A stretch of DNA of 60,640 nucleotides, from the NCBI RefSeq assembly GCF_023035875.1, contig NZ_CP075389.1, positions 1-60,640 on the forward strand, written 5' to 3'. The DNA comes from Borrelia puertoricensis (GTDB lineage: Bacteria; Spirochaetota; Spirochaetia; Borreliales; Borreliaceae). The notes below the pieces were generated by a model, which was not told where the DNA came from, did no database searches, and worked only from the letters and a program-made list of their open reading frames with translations. Below are positions 15,637 through 24,070 of this stretch, in pieces. How positions within the stretch are numbered: the stretch's first letter is position 1; each line of letters begins with the position of its first letter. The translations under genes were made by a program, and so were the position numbers.

Positions 15637-17379
15637 TTATGCCTTAATATCAACTCTTAAAATAGTATTTGCTGTTGCTAAGAGACCACCAAGCACAAAA
15701 TCAAGGTATGAATGTGCAATAGTAGTTGAATCCTTATCAATTTGTTCATTTGGAATTGGCAACATGTATTTACTTGGTTTAAATTTAATAAGCTCTGCAT
15801 TTAATGGATAAATTAGTATCTGATTTTGAAGTAAGTTACTTGTCTGTATATATACTTCTCTTCTATTATTAACAGCCTTTATGGTCTTAATAAGGAAGTC
15901 TTCCCATGAATCATTAGAAGAATAGGTGTTAGATGATGAGGACGTATTTGTTATTGCATATGGTTTGATAAGTTTCAAACTGGTTTGTGGATCAACTAAT
16001 ACCATAAATGGTGTTGAGAATTCATCTCCTAGCTCTAATTTTGCAAGTCCTGACTCAATCTTTTCAAATATCTTATCCATTTTATCTTTATCGCTACTTT
16101 GAACTTCTTCTTTAACTTGTTTTGGCATATTAAGAAGTCCGTACATATTAGGAAGCATGCGTTTTTCATTCTTTCCATCTCTCTGGATTGAAACAGCACC
16201 TGTTAAGATAAAATGGTCAATAAGTTTAATAATTTCATTGCTTGCAAGCTTATATGCTTCTCTAAAGGGGAGTAAATTGTTATTTACATCACCTGCATAA
16301 TCATTATTTTTATAAAACTTCTCAGCGGTTTGCTTTAAATGTCTAAACCTGTACTGTAAGCTAAGGTAATTAAGCTTGATTGATTCTGATTTAAATCCTA
16401 TCGTTGCAATAGTATTAACTTCATTTACTAATGTTGTAGGATTTGCATCAAGAAACGCATCCCATTTTATTGTTTTTAAGTATCCTATCGTTAAATTGAC
16501 ATCTTCGATTTGTTCATTTGGAATTGGCAACATGTATTTACTTGGTTTAAATTTAATAAGCTCTGCATTTAATGGATAAATTAGTATCTGATTTTGAAGT
16601 AAGTTACTTGTCTGTATATATACTTCTCTTCTATTATTAACAGCCTTTATGGTCTTAATAAGGAAGTCTTCCCATGAATCATTAGAAGAATAGGTGTTAG
16701 ATGATGAGGACGTATTTGTTATTGCATATGGTTTGATAAGTTTCAAACTGGTTTGTGGATCAACTAATACCATAAATGGTGTTGAGAATTCATCTCCTAG
16801 CTCTAATTTTGCAAGTCCTGACTCAATCTTTTCAAATATCTTATCCATTTTATCTTTATCGCTACTTTGAACTTCTTCTTTAACTTGTTTTGGCATATTA
16901 AGAAGTCCGTACATATTAGGAAGCATGCGTTTTTCATTCTTTCCATCTCTCTGGATTGAAACAGCACCTGTTAAGATAAAATGGTCAATAAGTTTAATAA
17001 TTTCATTGCTTGCAAGCTTATATGCTTCTCTAAAGGGGAGTAAATTGTTATTTACATCACCTGCATAATCATTATTTTTATAAAACTTCTCAGCGGTTTG
17101 CTTTAAATGTCTAAACCTGTACTGTAAGCTAAGGTAATTAAGCTTGATTGATTCTGATTTAAATCCTATCGTTGCAATAGTATTAACTTCATTTACTAAT
17201 GTTGTAGGATTTGCATCAAGAAACGCATCCCATTTTATTGTTTTTAAGTATCCTATCGTTAAATTGACATCTTCGATTTGTTCATTTGAAAACCATTTGT
17301 AAAATACTGGTGTTTTTATCTCCGGGAATACATTTGCTATTTCTTTAGCATAATAGTTTTGGTCATATAATTCTGACAT
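15637..17379 (-). CDS. Major capsid protein with a 256-residue internal tandem duplication
   Basis: The gene codes for 580 residues instead of about 324. Residues 32-287 and 288-543 are identical. Removing one copy leaves a normal protein: N-terminal arm, a segment LPFREAYKLASNEIIKLIDHFILTGA-type helix with GLLNMP after it, then DPQTSLKLIKPYAI and a beta-rich end, the pattern of DUF2184/encapsulin-like capsid proteins. It lies after scaffold and DUF228 genes and before connectors. Each repeat border has the same 13 bp (ATTTGTTCATTTG, coding for NEQI) at 15740, 16508 and 17276, so unequal exchange between the two natural NEQI sites explains the duplication. An artefact is possible, though both units show it. 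Confidence 0.8.
   Translation of the reverse strand: MSELYDQNYYAKEIANVFPEIKTPVFYKWFSNEQIEDVNLTIGYLKTIKWDAFLDANPTTLVNEVNTIATIGFKSESIKLNYLSLQYRFRHLKQTAEKFYKNNDYAGDVNNNLLPFREAYKLASNEIIKLIDHFILTGAVSIQRDGKNEKRMLPNMYGLLNMPKQVKEEVQSSDKDKMDKIFEKIESGLAKLELGDEFSTPFMVLVDPQTSLKLIKPYAITNTSSSSNTYSSNDSWEDFLIKTIKAVNNRREVYIQTSNLLQNQILIYPLNAELIKFKPSKYMLPIPNEQIEDVNLTIGYLKTIKWDAFLDANPTTLVNEVNTIATIGFKSESIKLNYLSLQYRFRHLKQTAEKFYKNNDYAGDVNNNLLPFREAYKLASNEIIKLIDHFILTGAVSIQRDGKNEKRMLPNMYGLLNMPKQVKEEVQSSDKDKMDKIFEKIESGLAKLELGDEFSTPFMVLVDPQTSLKLIKPYAITNTSSSSNTYSSNDSWEDFLIKTIKAVNNRREVYIQTSNLLQNQILIYPLNAELIKFKPSKYMLPIPNEQIDKDSTTIAHSYLDFVLGGLLATANTILRVDIKA
15740..16507. repeat. 768-bp tandem repeat, first unit (inside capsid gene)
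   Basis: Identical, as far as read, to 16508-17275. Bordered by the 13-bp NEQI-coding repeat at 15740-15752 and 16508-16520. The middle border is a hybrid: left flank as at 17276, right flank as at 15740, as expected for a crossover inside the 13 bp. Confidence 0.92.
16508..17275. repeat. 768-bp tandem repeat, second unit (inside capsid gene)
   Basis: Second unit of the in-frame duplication, followed by the third 13-bp border at 17276-17288. The length is a multiple of three, so the reading frame is kept. Confidence 0.92.
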
Positions 17380-17399
17380 TTTTAAACTCCTTTAATTTA

Positions 17400-17951
17400 T
17401 TAACTTGGCTTACCTTTATTACCATAAACAGCCACATGTACTATGTAAAGGTTATCCGTACTATCAATTTCGATTGAATTTGACAATGCTACTGCATTAA
17501 TTTTGTTATTACTTGAAGTATTCTTTTCAACTTGTCCATTTGAGTTAAATTTAAGCTTATCTTTTTCCTTAATAGAATTATCTTTAGCTACAAGATACCC
17601 TTGAAATCTATTTGTAATAGGAATTACTGTTGCGGTACTAGTAAATTCATCAACATCTATGCATATTCCATAAAGGTCATCCTCACCTCCAGCTTCAACA
17701 TGTGGTTCATAGTGTGGATCTACAACACGTTTTACTCCTCTTTTGTATGGATAGCCTTTAAAGAAGTAATTCTCTAACTTGTCATGCTTACTAGTTAGAG
17801 TCCCGCCAGAATTACTAAAATGTAAATTCTTATCTCTAAAATCAGTAGTGTTACTAAAGACACAACCATCATTGCTAGGATTCTTCATTAGCTTTTTTAG
17901 TTTTTTAGCTTGTTCTTCATATTTATTTACTAACTCAGTTACACTTGACAC
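17400..17951 (-). CDS. DUF228 family protein, third paralogue (capsid cement-like)
   Basis: 183 residues, one of three neighbouring DUF228 paralogues. Shared core: FRDKNLHF, GYPYKRGVK, DDLYGICIDVDEFTSTATVIPITNRFQGYLVAKD and a final VAVYGNKG. The repeating short strands with 'G.c.d.....atVipit...Gylv' followed by 'd.lkfns.G.v' recall small capsid cement/decoration proteins. It lies between the scaffold and the major capsid gene, which supports a head role. Start GTG at 17951 with AGGAGG 7 nt upstream. Confidence 0.75.
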   Translation of the reverse strand: MSSVTELVNKYEEQAKKLKKLMKNPSNDGCVFSNTTDFRDKNLHFSNSGGTLTSKHDKLENYFFKGYPYKRGVKRVVDPHYEPHVEAGGEDDLYGICIDVDEFTSTATVIPITNRFQGYLVAKDNSIKEKDKLKFNSNGQVEKNTSSNNKINAVALSNSIEIDSTDNLYIVHVAVYGNKGKPS

Positions 17952-17966
17952 TGTAATCCTCCTATT

Positions 17967-18752
17967 TTAAGAAATTGCCTTATTACCATAAAGAGATATC
18001 TTTACTAAATACAATTTATAATCTTCTTGCCCTCGCTTATCATTCTCATCAGTAAGGTGTAATGTAAATATGTTACTTAGTGCAATTGCGTTAATTGAAA
18101 CTGACGAGCTACTAGATGCTTTAATCACTTCTCCATTTGAATTGAAATCTAATCTATCACCTATTGCAATCCCACTTGAGCTTCCAGATACAACGTAACC
18201 CTCAAAATTATCAGTTATTGGTATTACCGTTGCCACATTAGTATTCTCATCTATATCAATGCATATTCCATACATATTCTTGCCATCAGAAACTTCTACT
18301 TGCACTTCATCAGATTTACTTGTTTCAATTTTTAATTTAACAGCACGTTTGTATGGAAATCCTAAAGATGGGTATTCTTCTAATTTATCTGTGCTACTTG
18401 ATACAGATTGACATATAGCATCAAATGTTAAATTTTTATCTCTAAATCCAGTCTTGGCTTTAAAAACAGGTGACTCATCATCAAAACTTTTAGAGTATTT
18501 TCGCAATTTTAACAAATATTCTTTAAGCGTCTTACCTTGGTCTGTCTCTAGTACTGCTGCATGTCTCTTACCTCTTCGCCTAACTTTTGTAGAATCATCT
18601 TGCATGGATGCTTCTTGTTCTTGTTCTAGTTGTTGTTTTAAAACCTGGATAACTTCAGTATCATCCATTTGAGAATAAATATCAGAATCAACCGATTCAT
18701 GCTTAACATTTGGTATTAAGTTTGGATCTTGATGATCTTCTCTACTCACCAT
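17967..18752 (-). CDS. DUF228 family protein, second paralogue with N-terminal extension
   Basis: 261 residues. From about residue 78 it aligns with the two neighbouring DUF228 proteins (GFRDKNLTF, GFPYKRAVKL, MYGICIDIDENTNVATVIPIT, final SLYGNKAIS). The first 75 or so residues are an extra acidic segment with EVIQVLKQQLEQEQEASMQ and then a basic patch KVRRRGKRH, unlike the paralogues. It overlaps the upstream DUF228 stop by a base (TAATG) and has GAGGG 8 nt before the ATG. The extension could bind scaffold or DNA; this is a guess. Confidence 0.74.
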   Translation of the reverse strand: MVSREDHQDPNLIPNVKHESVDSDIYSQMDDTEVIQVLKQQLEQEQEASMQDDSTKVRRRGKRHAAVLETDQGKTLKEYLLKLRKYSKSFDDESPVFKAKTGFRDKNLTFDAICQSVSSSTDKLEEYPSLGFPYKRAVKLKIETSKSDEVQVEVSDGKNMYGICIDIDENTNVATVIPITDNFEGYVVSGSSSGIAIGDRLDFNSNGEVIKASSSSSVSINAIALSNIFTLHLTDENDKRGQEDYKLYLVKISLYGNKAIS

Positions 18753-19309
18753 TAATTAATCCCTCGATTCCCAAATATACTTACAAGTGCTATGTACAGG
18801 TTTTCATTAATTTTAAATGCCTTTGATAAGGCAGTACCATTAATAACACGAGAACCTGAACCGCTGTCATTTTCAATCTCTCCATTAGCATCAAATTTAA
18901 CTTTGACACCTGGTGTAATTGAAGATTGACTACTCTTCTTTACTACTAAATATCCAGTAAAATTATTTGTAATAGGAATTACTGTTGCGGTCCCAGTAAA
19001 CTCATCAATATCAATGCATATTCCATAAAGGTCAGAACCACCCCCAGCCTCAACACAAGGTTCATAACCATCCTCAAAAGATAACTTTACTCCTCTCTTG
19101 TATGGATATCCCTTAATTGGATGATTTTCTAACCTATCAACACTGCTGGATATAGTCCCACCTTGATTTGCAAAGTGTATTCCTTTATCTTTAAAACCTA
19201 TATCTACATGAAATAGACCAGCATCTCTATTTGGGTTCTTCATTAGGTCTTGTATTTCTTCTACTTTCTTTAAGTATTCTTCTCTAATCTGTGTTATAGT
19301 CTGTGACAT
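18752..19309 (-). CDS. DUF228 family protein, first paralogue (capsid cement-like)
   Basis: 185 residues; closest to the third paralogue in length and sequence (LMKNPNRDAG against LMKNPSNDGC at the N-terminus, both followed by the same core with SDLYGICIDIDEFTGTATVIPIT). The N-terminal 30 residues are helical and charged. Second gene after the scaffold in the head cluster. AGGAG precedes the ATG. Function as a head decoration protein is inferred from fold pattern and position. Confidence 0.75.
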   Translation of the reverse strand: MSQTITQIREEYLKKVEEIQDLMKNPNRDAGLFHVDIGFKDKGIHFANQGGTISSSVDRLENHPIKGYPYKRGVKLSFEDGYEPCVEAGGGSDLYGICIDIDEFTGTATVIPITNNFTGYLVVKKSSQSSITPGVKVKFDANGEIENDSGSGSRVINGTALSKAFKINENLYIALVSIFGNRGIN

Positions 19310-19324
19310 ATATACTTATCTCCT

Positions 19325-20011
19325 TTAAGCAGCTTTTTGACTTTTAAGCTTATAAAACTCATGTCTCATGTCTTTATAACCATTTGCAATAGAAATACTA
19401 AATTCATCAAAGTTTTGGGGACTAAAGTTAGAATTTAATATGGATATATCCTCATTTATTAAGTCAAGTTTAATCTCCCCTTTTGGACTGGAACTAGTAG
19501 TAGAGCGAGTTCTTTTTCTTATATTTGATTTAGCAAGGTTTACAAGTTGTTCAAGTACTTTTCCATCTAAATGTTGTACTTCCCTTACATTAGCAATAGC
19601 TTGAATATCATCAACCGGTACATATTTCCTAACAAGTTCCCTACGTTGTGCTTGTATTATATCTTTCAGTGAGTATCCCCTAGCAAGAAGTGTCTCTTTA
19701 TTGAAATGTGAACTTAAATGTTTACGTGCTAAAGTATCAATCTCATTAATACGAGTAGCTTCACTGAGTAATCTATTTTCTTCTTCCAAGCGCACTTGTG
19801 AATCAGCAAGCTCTTTTGATATCATCTCATTAATACTTAAATTCTTATCTTCAGATTCTTTTGCTGCTTTGTACGCTTTATATTCTTCATATTCCTTATA
19901 TTCTTTTAAACTTAAAGTAATACCATTGCTACCCTCCAAGTTATCCTCTACACTCTTAGCTAAGCCATCATTTTGTGTGCTATCTATATTTTCTTGTATG
20001 TTTTGATTCAT
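19325..20011 (-). CDS. DUF1357 family, probable capsid scaffold protein
   Basis: 228 residues, acidic and strongly helical, with a coiled-coil-like KEYKEYEEYKAYKAAKES run (about 37-54) and more helices up to about 150, then a low-complexity RKRTRSTTSSS patch and a C-terminal helix. This composition between portal and capsid genes fits an assembly scaffold. No protease motif is visible. AAGGAG precedes the ATG. The family label is from memory. Confidence 0.72.
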   Translation of the reverse strand: MNQNIQENIDSTQNDGLAKSVEDNLEGSNGITLSLKEYKEYEEYKAYKAAKESEDKNLSINEMISKELADSQVRLEEENRLLSEATRINEIDTLARKHLSSHFNKETLLARGYSLKDIIQAQRRELVRKYVPVDDIQAIANVREVQHLDGKVLEQLVNLAKSNIRKRTRSTTSSSPKGEIKLDLINEDISILNSNFSPQNFDEFSISIANGYKDMRHEFYKLKSQKAA

Positions 20012-20023
20012 AAAATCTCCTTA

Positions 20024-21235
20024 TTAACCTTCATAAAAAAATAATTTATGCTTTAAAACATTAAGTTCTCTTGTGCTTAATGTTTTACTTAACTCCAATT
20101 CCTTATATTTAAGGGCTAATTCTATAAGTCGCATATCACTCTCATACTTTTCTTCTTCAGTTAGTACATAAAGTGAATTAAATCTCATGTCTAAATGATA
20201 ATGTTTAACAAGTTTACTATTACAACTAATCTCTAACTCTTCTTGAACACTTTTTAAAAAGTCATAATAATTAGACCTATCACCTTTACCATCATTCCCA
20301 AGCCCCTTGGTTTGTTCATTAAAACTTCTAGTTAATGGCTCTTTTGTGTCAGCACCAATCTTTGCCTTTACTAAGGCTAATGCGTCCTTTAAATAGGTTA
20401 AGTCATACTTAATAACTTCAAGTGACGCATCTGGTGTTCCACTGTAAAAAATACCATTATTATTTATGTTAGATATAAGTTTAGAGAGCTCTCGCTCTAA
20501 ATCTCTATTTACACTCTTAAGTGCGCTTATATGACTCTTCTCTTCATCTACATTTCTTTTAAACAGGTTAGAAAATATGCTTGGCTTATAATTAACACCT
20601 TTAGTTAAAAGCTCTAATGAGTTTGTAGCATCACTTAAGGCATCTTGTAATGTTGCTAATGATTCATCCTTATAAAATAAAAAGTTATGTTGCCCTATTC
20701 GCCGCTCTATTTCTTTATATATTTCTTCAAAAAGATATATATTAAGCAAAAAACTTTGCGTATAACATGGACTGTAGGCTTTAAGTATATAATCATAATT
20801 AGAGTGTATGATTACCCTACTCTTATGAATCTTTACTTCTCTATAAGATACCTTCTCATCTGTATTTACTTTGAAATTGTATGTTATATAAGTAAAGTCA
20901 GGCCCCTCATCGCGAACGCTGTTATAGTCAAGATACATAAATCCAGTAGGAAGTTCTCGGTTCACGCTTAAGTGTAAATCTTCTAAAGCGTCAGCAGTTT
21001 TAACTAAAATGTATCCAACACCATTAAAACGGTAACTAATTAGGCACTGCAATAATGCTGTCTTTAACTCTATTTTTAAGGCTTCTAAAGCATCATTAAT
21101 ATTAATAACAGTATTAATACTATTTAAGGTGATTCCATTCTTAAGAGTATCTTCTGCTACATTTGAAATGTAGTTTCTAAAAAATATTGAATATTTATAT
21201 AAGTCTTTTGCGTTTATATTGCTATTTAAAATCAT
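20024..21235 (-). CDS. Phage portal protein (DUF1073-like)
   Basis: 403 residues. Residues about 60-150 contain the portal-type pattern: LISYRFNGVGYILVKTAD, later YREVKIHKSRVIIHSNYD, which fits 'a.r..G.ay.l.......' and 'ihpsRvi.f.g' of DUF1073 portals. The C-terminal half has a long charged helix and a TEEEKYESDMRLIELALKYKEL helix. It sits between Bdr/terminase and scaffold, where portals are expected. The protein is somewhat shorter than many portals. Confidence 0.78.
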   Translation of the reverse strand: MILNSNINAKDLYKYSIFFRNYISNVAEDTLKNGITLNSINTVININDALEALKIELKTALLQCLISYRFNGVGYILVKTADALEDLHLSVNRELPTGFMYLDYNSVRDEGPDFTYITYNFKVNTDEKVSYREVKIHKSRVIIHSNYDYILKAYSPCYTQSFLLNIYLFEEIYKEIERRIGQHNFLFYKDESLATLQDALSDATNSLELLTKGVNYKPSIFSNLFKRNVDEEKSHISALKSVNRDLERELSKLISNINNNGIFYSGTPDASLEVIKYDLTYLKDALALVKAKIGADTKEPLTRSFNEQTKGLGNDGKGDRSNYYDFLKSVQEELEISCNSKLVKHYHLDMRFNSLYVLTEEEKYESDMRLIELALKYKELELSKTLSTRELNVLKHKLFFYEG

Positions 21236-21400
21236 GGCTTCTTTAACCTTTCACCATCAATTAAGCATATGGAGAAAATATAACGCAACAATTGACAAAA
21301 ACTAATTATTTCTAACAAAATTTAAATAATTTTTGTAAAAAATGACTAAAAAAAGATAATTTACAGAAGGTCAATTAAATAAAGGAATAGGTAAATAAAT
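21236..21400. other. Intergenic region between portal and bdr
   Basis: 165 bp, very AT-rich. On the minus strand it holds TATATT-type -10 candidates near 21275-21285 upstream of the portal gene but no convincing -35 partner. No gene or strong hairpin seen. Confidence 0.4.
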
Positions 21401-21934
21401 TTACTTTACTAATAATGACATTAATGCTAAGAATATTCCTATATTAAGGGTAATAAGAGTTCCAAACATCCAACCATGAAGTTTAAGTTTATTATCGAGT
21501 ACATTGAATTTAGTATCAATCTTATTATCAAGTTCGGCTTTAACAGATTTAATTTCAGCTTGTAAGCTTGACTCTACCTTTTCAATCTTGGTGTTAAGAT
21601 TATTCTCAACAGAATCAATTTTGTTATCTAGGTCGGTTTTGACAGATTTAATCTCAGATTGTAAGAGAGCTTCAACTTTTTCAAGCTTAAGGTTAAAGTT
21701 ATTCTCTACAGTGTCTATTTTGGTATTAAGCTCATCCTTAACACTACTAATACCATCTTCTAAGTGTTTTAACTTTATGTCAAAGTTTTCTTTTAAGAAT
21801 TCAATATCTTTATAAGTCAGTTCATTTTTATAATACCTATAAGACAGGTCAATAGCAATATCTCTTTTAATACCGGCTTTAGTAAGTTCAGCTATAACCA
21901 TTTGCTGTGTAATAACTGGTTGCGCAAGTCCCAT
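21401..21934 (-). CDS. bdr: Bdr protein (Borrelia direct repeat family)
   Basis: 177 residues. The N-terminus MGLAQPVITQQMVIAELTKAGI and the repeated units around NKIDSVENNLNTKIEKVESS (several degenerate copies of 'KID.VE.n...KiekVE..l', about 65-145) are diagnostic of Bdr. The C-terminus has one membrane segment (about 152-174: MFGTLITLNIGIFLALMSLL). Bdr proteins are inner-membrane proteins with phosphorylatable repeats and unknown purpose, found on nearly all cp32-like plasmids. It sits between large terminase and portal. AAGGAG precedes the ATG. Confidence 0.92.
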   Translation of the reverse strand: MGLAQPVITQQMVIAELTKAGIKRDIAIDLSYRYYKNELTYKDIEFLKENFDIKLKHLEDGISSVKDELNTKIDTVENNFNLKLEKVEALLQSEIKSVKTDLDNKIDSVENNLNTKIEKVESSLQAEIKSVKAELDNKIDTKFNVLDNKLKLHGWMFGTLITLNIGIFLALMSLLVK

Positions 21935-21975
21935 AAAAACACTCCTTATGTAATTATTATATAATATTTTAACTG

Positions 21976-23328
21976 TTATAGGAACCTTATTTTAGTAAAA
22001 TGTGCTCTGAGGGTACGCATACTTAGAGTCAATAACATATATGATGCTGATAGGCTATCTAATGAATCATCATCACTCTTACCATCCCCTTTGTACTTAT
22101 AAATATCAGATATAGCTGATTTACTTGAATAATCCATAATACTAAGTTTAGATGTTGCAAATGGCTCTATTAACGTAGCAATTCTAGTAAATTTATTACT
22201 TATAGGTTTAATTGGAGCAATTTTAAAATTATGACTCATACCCGCCCTAAGTTTAAGAAACATTTTAGTCACATTCCCATGCCCAGAAACGTTATCCCTA
22301 TCTTCAACATATAGTTTGTGTACATTAAGATTTGTAAGTATAGTTTTAATTGTATTTAACATCTTAGGATCACCTACTGGTAACTTTTCTTGAAAAATAA
22401 ATGCATAATAACTTTGATCTACTCGCTCCAAAACACAAAGGGCTGTATTATCTCCTCCTATACTATATGCAGGATCTAAATATGCTATTGGGGATATAAA
22501 TTCATGGTTACTTGTAAGATTAACATTAGTAAATATCAAGTCACAGGACGGGACCCATTCTCCAAGTAGAACCCTTGCCTTATATGTTGGAATGTTCCTG
22601 TAAATCTCTTCTTGGGTTTTAATAAAATCCCGAGAAATTAATTCATTATCATATGTTGTAAAGTTATATGTAGAGTAAATTTTTGTATTATCAATATAAT
22701 CAAGCTTAAAGAAATGTTCAGGACTATCTGGATTGGTATCAAATATAATTGCCTGCATTCCTACTCTAAGTCTTTTTAAACATTCTATTAATGTTTCTTT
22801 ATGCAGTGTAGTAGCTTCATTAACGTAAATAAGTGCCGAATTAGAGCCTCTAAACCGCTCAAAATCACTTGCCCTATCACCACCATACAAATTAACTCTT
22901 AGTGAGTCTATTTCAAAATATGATGTATTAGAAAATTTTGGCCTAAAGGGTATTTTAAGCATACTAGCAATATCTTCTAACTCACTCATAACATTAACCT
23001 CTAATGATTTTTGTGAATTTCCTATTATAAAATTATTAGTATTTCTTTTATACACATTCCTATTTGTAAGCAGTATTTTTAAGAATAGATAACATGCTAG
23101 AAATGTTTTACCACTTGCAATCCCACCAGATAAAATAATTTTACTTTGATTATTCTTCTCGATATTACGTACTACTTTAAGTTGTTTTGAAGTTAAATAT
23201 TTACTTTCAAATCCTTTAAAATCAATATCCAATGCTTTAGGCTTAATAAAATCCATTATATCAATACCAAAATCACGCTTGTACTCTCGCTGCATTTCTT
23301 TAAATATAGGCAGTTTATATATATCCAT
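21976..23328 (-). CDS. Phage terminase large subunit (PBSX type)
   Basis: About 450 residues. ATPase part: Walker A GGIASGKT at 68-75, Walker B ALIYVNEA at 165-172. Nuclease part: AYLDPAYSIGGDNTAL (about 280-295) and LYVEDRDN (about 340), with acidic residues for metal binding, and a late SDDDSLDSLSASYML. It cuts and pumps phage DNA into the prohead. I chose the ATG at 23328, with AAAGGA 7 nt upstream; the ATG two codons earlier is too close to that site. Confidence 0.93.
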   Translation of the reverse strand: MDIYKLPIFKEMQREYKRDFGIDIMDFIKPKALDIDFKGFESKYLTSKQLKVVRNIEKNNQSKIILSGGIASGKTFLACYLFLKILLTNRNVYKRNTNNFIIGNSQKSLEVNVMSELEDIASMLKIPFRPKFSNTSYFEIDSLRVNLYGGDRASDFERFRGSNSALIYVNEATTLHKETLIECLKRLRVGMQAIIFDTNPDSPEHFFKLDYIDNTKIYSTYNFTTYDNELISRDFIKTQEEIYRNIPTYKARVLLGEWVPSCDLIFTNVNLTSNHEFISPIAYLDPAYSIGGDNTALCVLERVDQSYYAFIFQEKLPVGDPKMLNTIKTILTNLNVHKLYVEDRDNVSGHGNVTKMFLKLRAGMSHNFKIAPIKPISNKFTRIATLIEPFATSKLSIMDYSSKSAISDIYKYKGDGKSDDDSLDSLSASYMLLTLSMRTLRAHFTKIRFL

Positions 23329-23339
23329 TACCATATCCT

Positions 23340-23906
23340 TTAAATTTGTAATTTAGAGCGCACATCTGTATCAGTAGCTTTAAGCTTTAGCATTGTCTTG
23401 TAACATAGTGACATCTTCTTAAGTTCTCTCTCCCTTTTAAGCTCATCTAGTTTAAGTTTTAACTCTTCAAGCTCACGACTCTCTTCTTCTGAATGTGCAA
23501 CTTTTTTACTTAAAGTCTTCTTATAAAGATTGCTAATTTGAGACTCGAGTTCTTCTATTTTGTAATTATAAGTTTTAAGTTCCAACTCTAAATAACGACT
23601 AAATGAATTTATAAATTCTAGTCCCAACATACTTTTAGCCATACTAAACTGACTTTTAAGATCACGCGCCTGGGCTGTACTTTGTGATGCATGAAATAAG
23701 ATATTATTTAAAGTATCTTCACAAATAGTAAGCTTAGCAGCACCAGTAATATACTCAGGGTCATCCTTAATCTCTTCCCATTTGCGTCTCATCTTTCCTA
23801 CATTAACACGACTAACTCCCATCTCTTTTGCTATACCAGTGTTATTAAGCTTCCCTTCTCTAAAATACACAACATAATCATCTAATGATTTCTTTACCCT
23901 ATTCAT
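23340..23906 (-). CDS. DUF603 family, probable terminase small subunit
   Basis: 188 residues, directly upstream of the large terminase. The N-terminus (NNTGIAKEMGVSRVNVGKMRRKW, about 21-43) is a clear helix-turn-helix, as expected for the subunit that recognises the packaging site. The C-terminal half is a charged coiled coil (about 110-165), good for oligomerisation. First gene of the long leftward late operon, divergent from mlp. The AAAGG before the ATG is very close (1-2 nt), so initiation may be weak. Confidence 0.8.
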   Translation of the reverse strand: MNRVKKSLDDYVVYFREGKLNNTGIAKEMGVSRVNVGKMRRKWEEIKDDPEYITGAAKLTICEDTLNNILFHASQSTAQARDLKSQFSMAKSMLGLEFINSFSRYLELELKTYNYKIEELESQISNLYKKTLSKKVAHSEEESRELEELKLKLDELKRERELKKMSLCYKTMLKLKATDTDVRSKLQI

Positions 23907-24070
23907 ACCTTTTAATATAAGTTAACTAATAGGTTAACAAAAATATATTTAACATAAAATTTATAACAAAACAACAAATTTTACAAAAACAATTAATACT
24001 TATAAATAACTATACAGAACAAAATAACCAGGTTATACTGTTAACTAAATATTAAGAAAGGGGAATATTT
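23907..24070. promoter_or_regulatory. Divergent control region between late operon and mlp
   Basis: 164 bp. It holds three GTTAAC palindromes (23921-23926, 23933-23938, 24040-24045) and a perfect 6-bp inverted repeat ATAACC-A-GGTTAT (24024-24036) that overlaps a -10-like TATACT (24034-24039) for mlp; a TATACA 17 nt upstream is a weak -35. TTATA cores occur at 23961 and 24033. These look like operator sites. Being next to the small terminase gene, the region is also a packaging-site candidate. Confidence 0.5.

Noticed and set aside
21540..21760. Short repeats in the bdr gene considered as a possible CRISPR-like array
   Set aside because: They are in-frame coding repeats (KID.VE type) without regular spacers. 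No CRISPR array or cas gene is present in the window.
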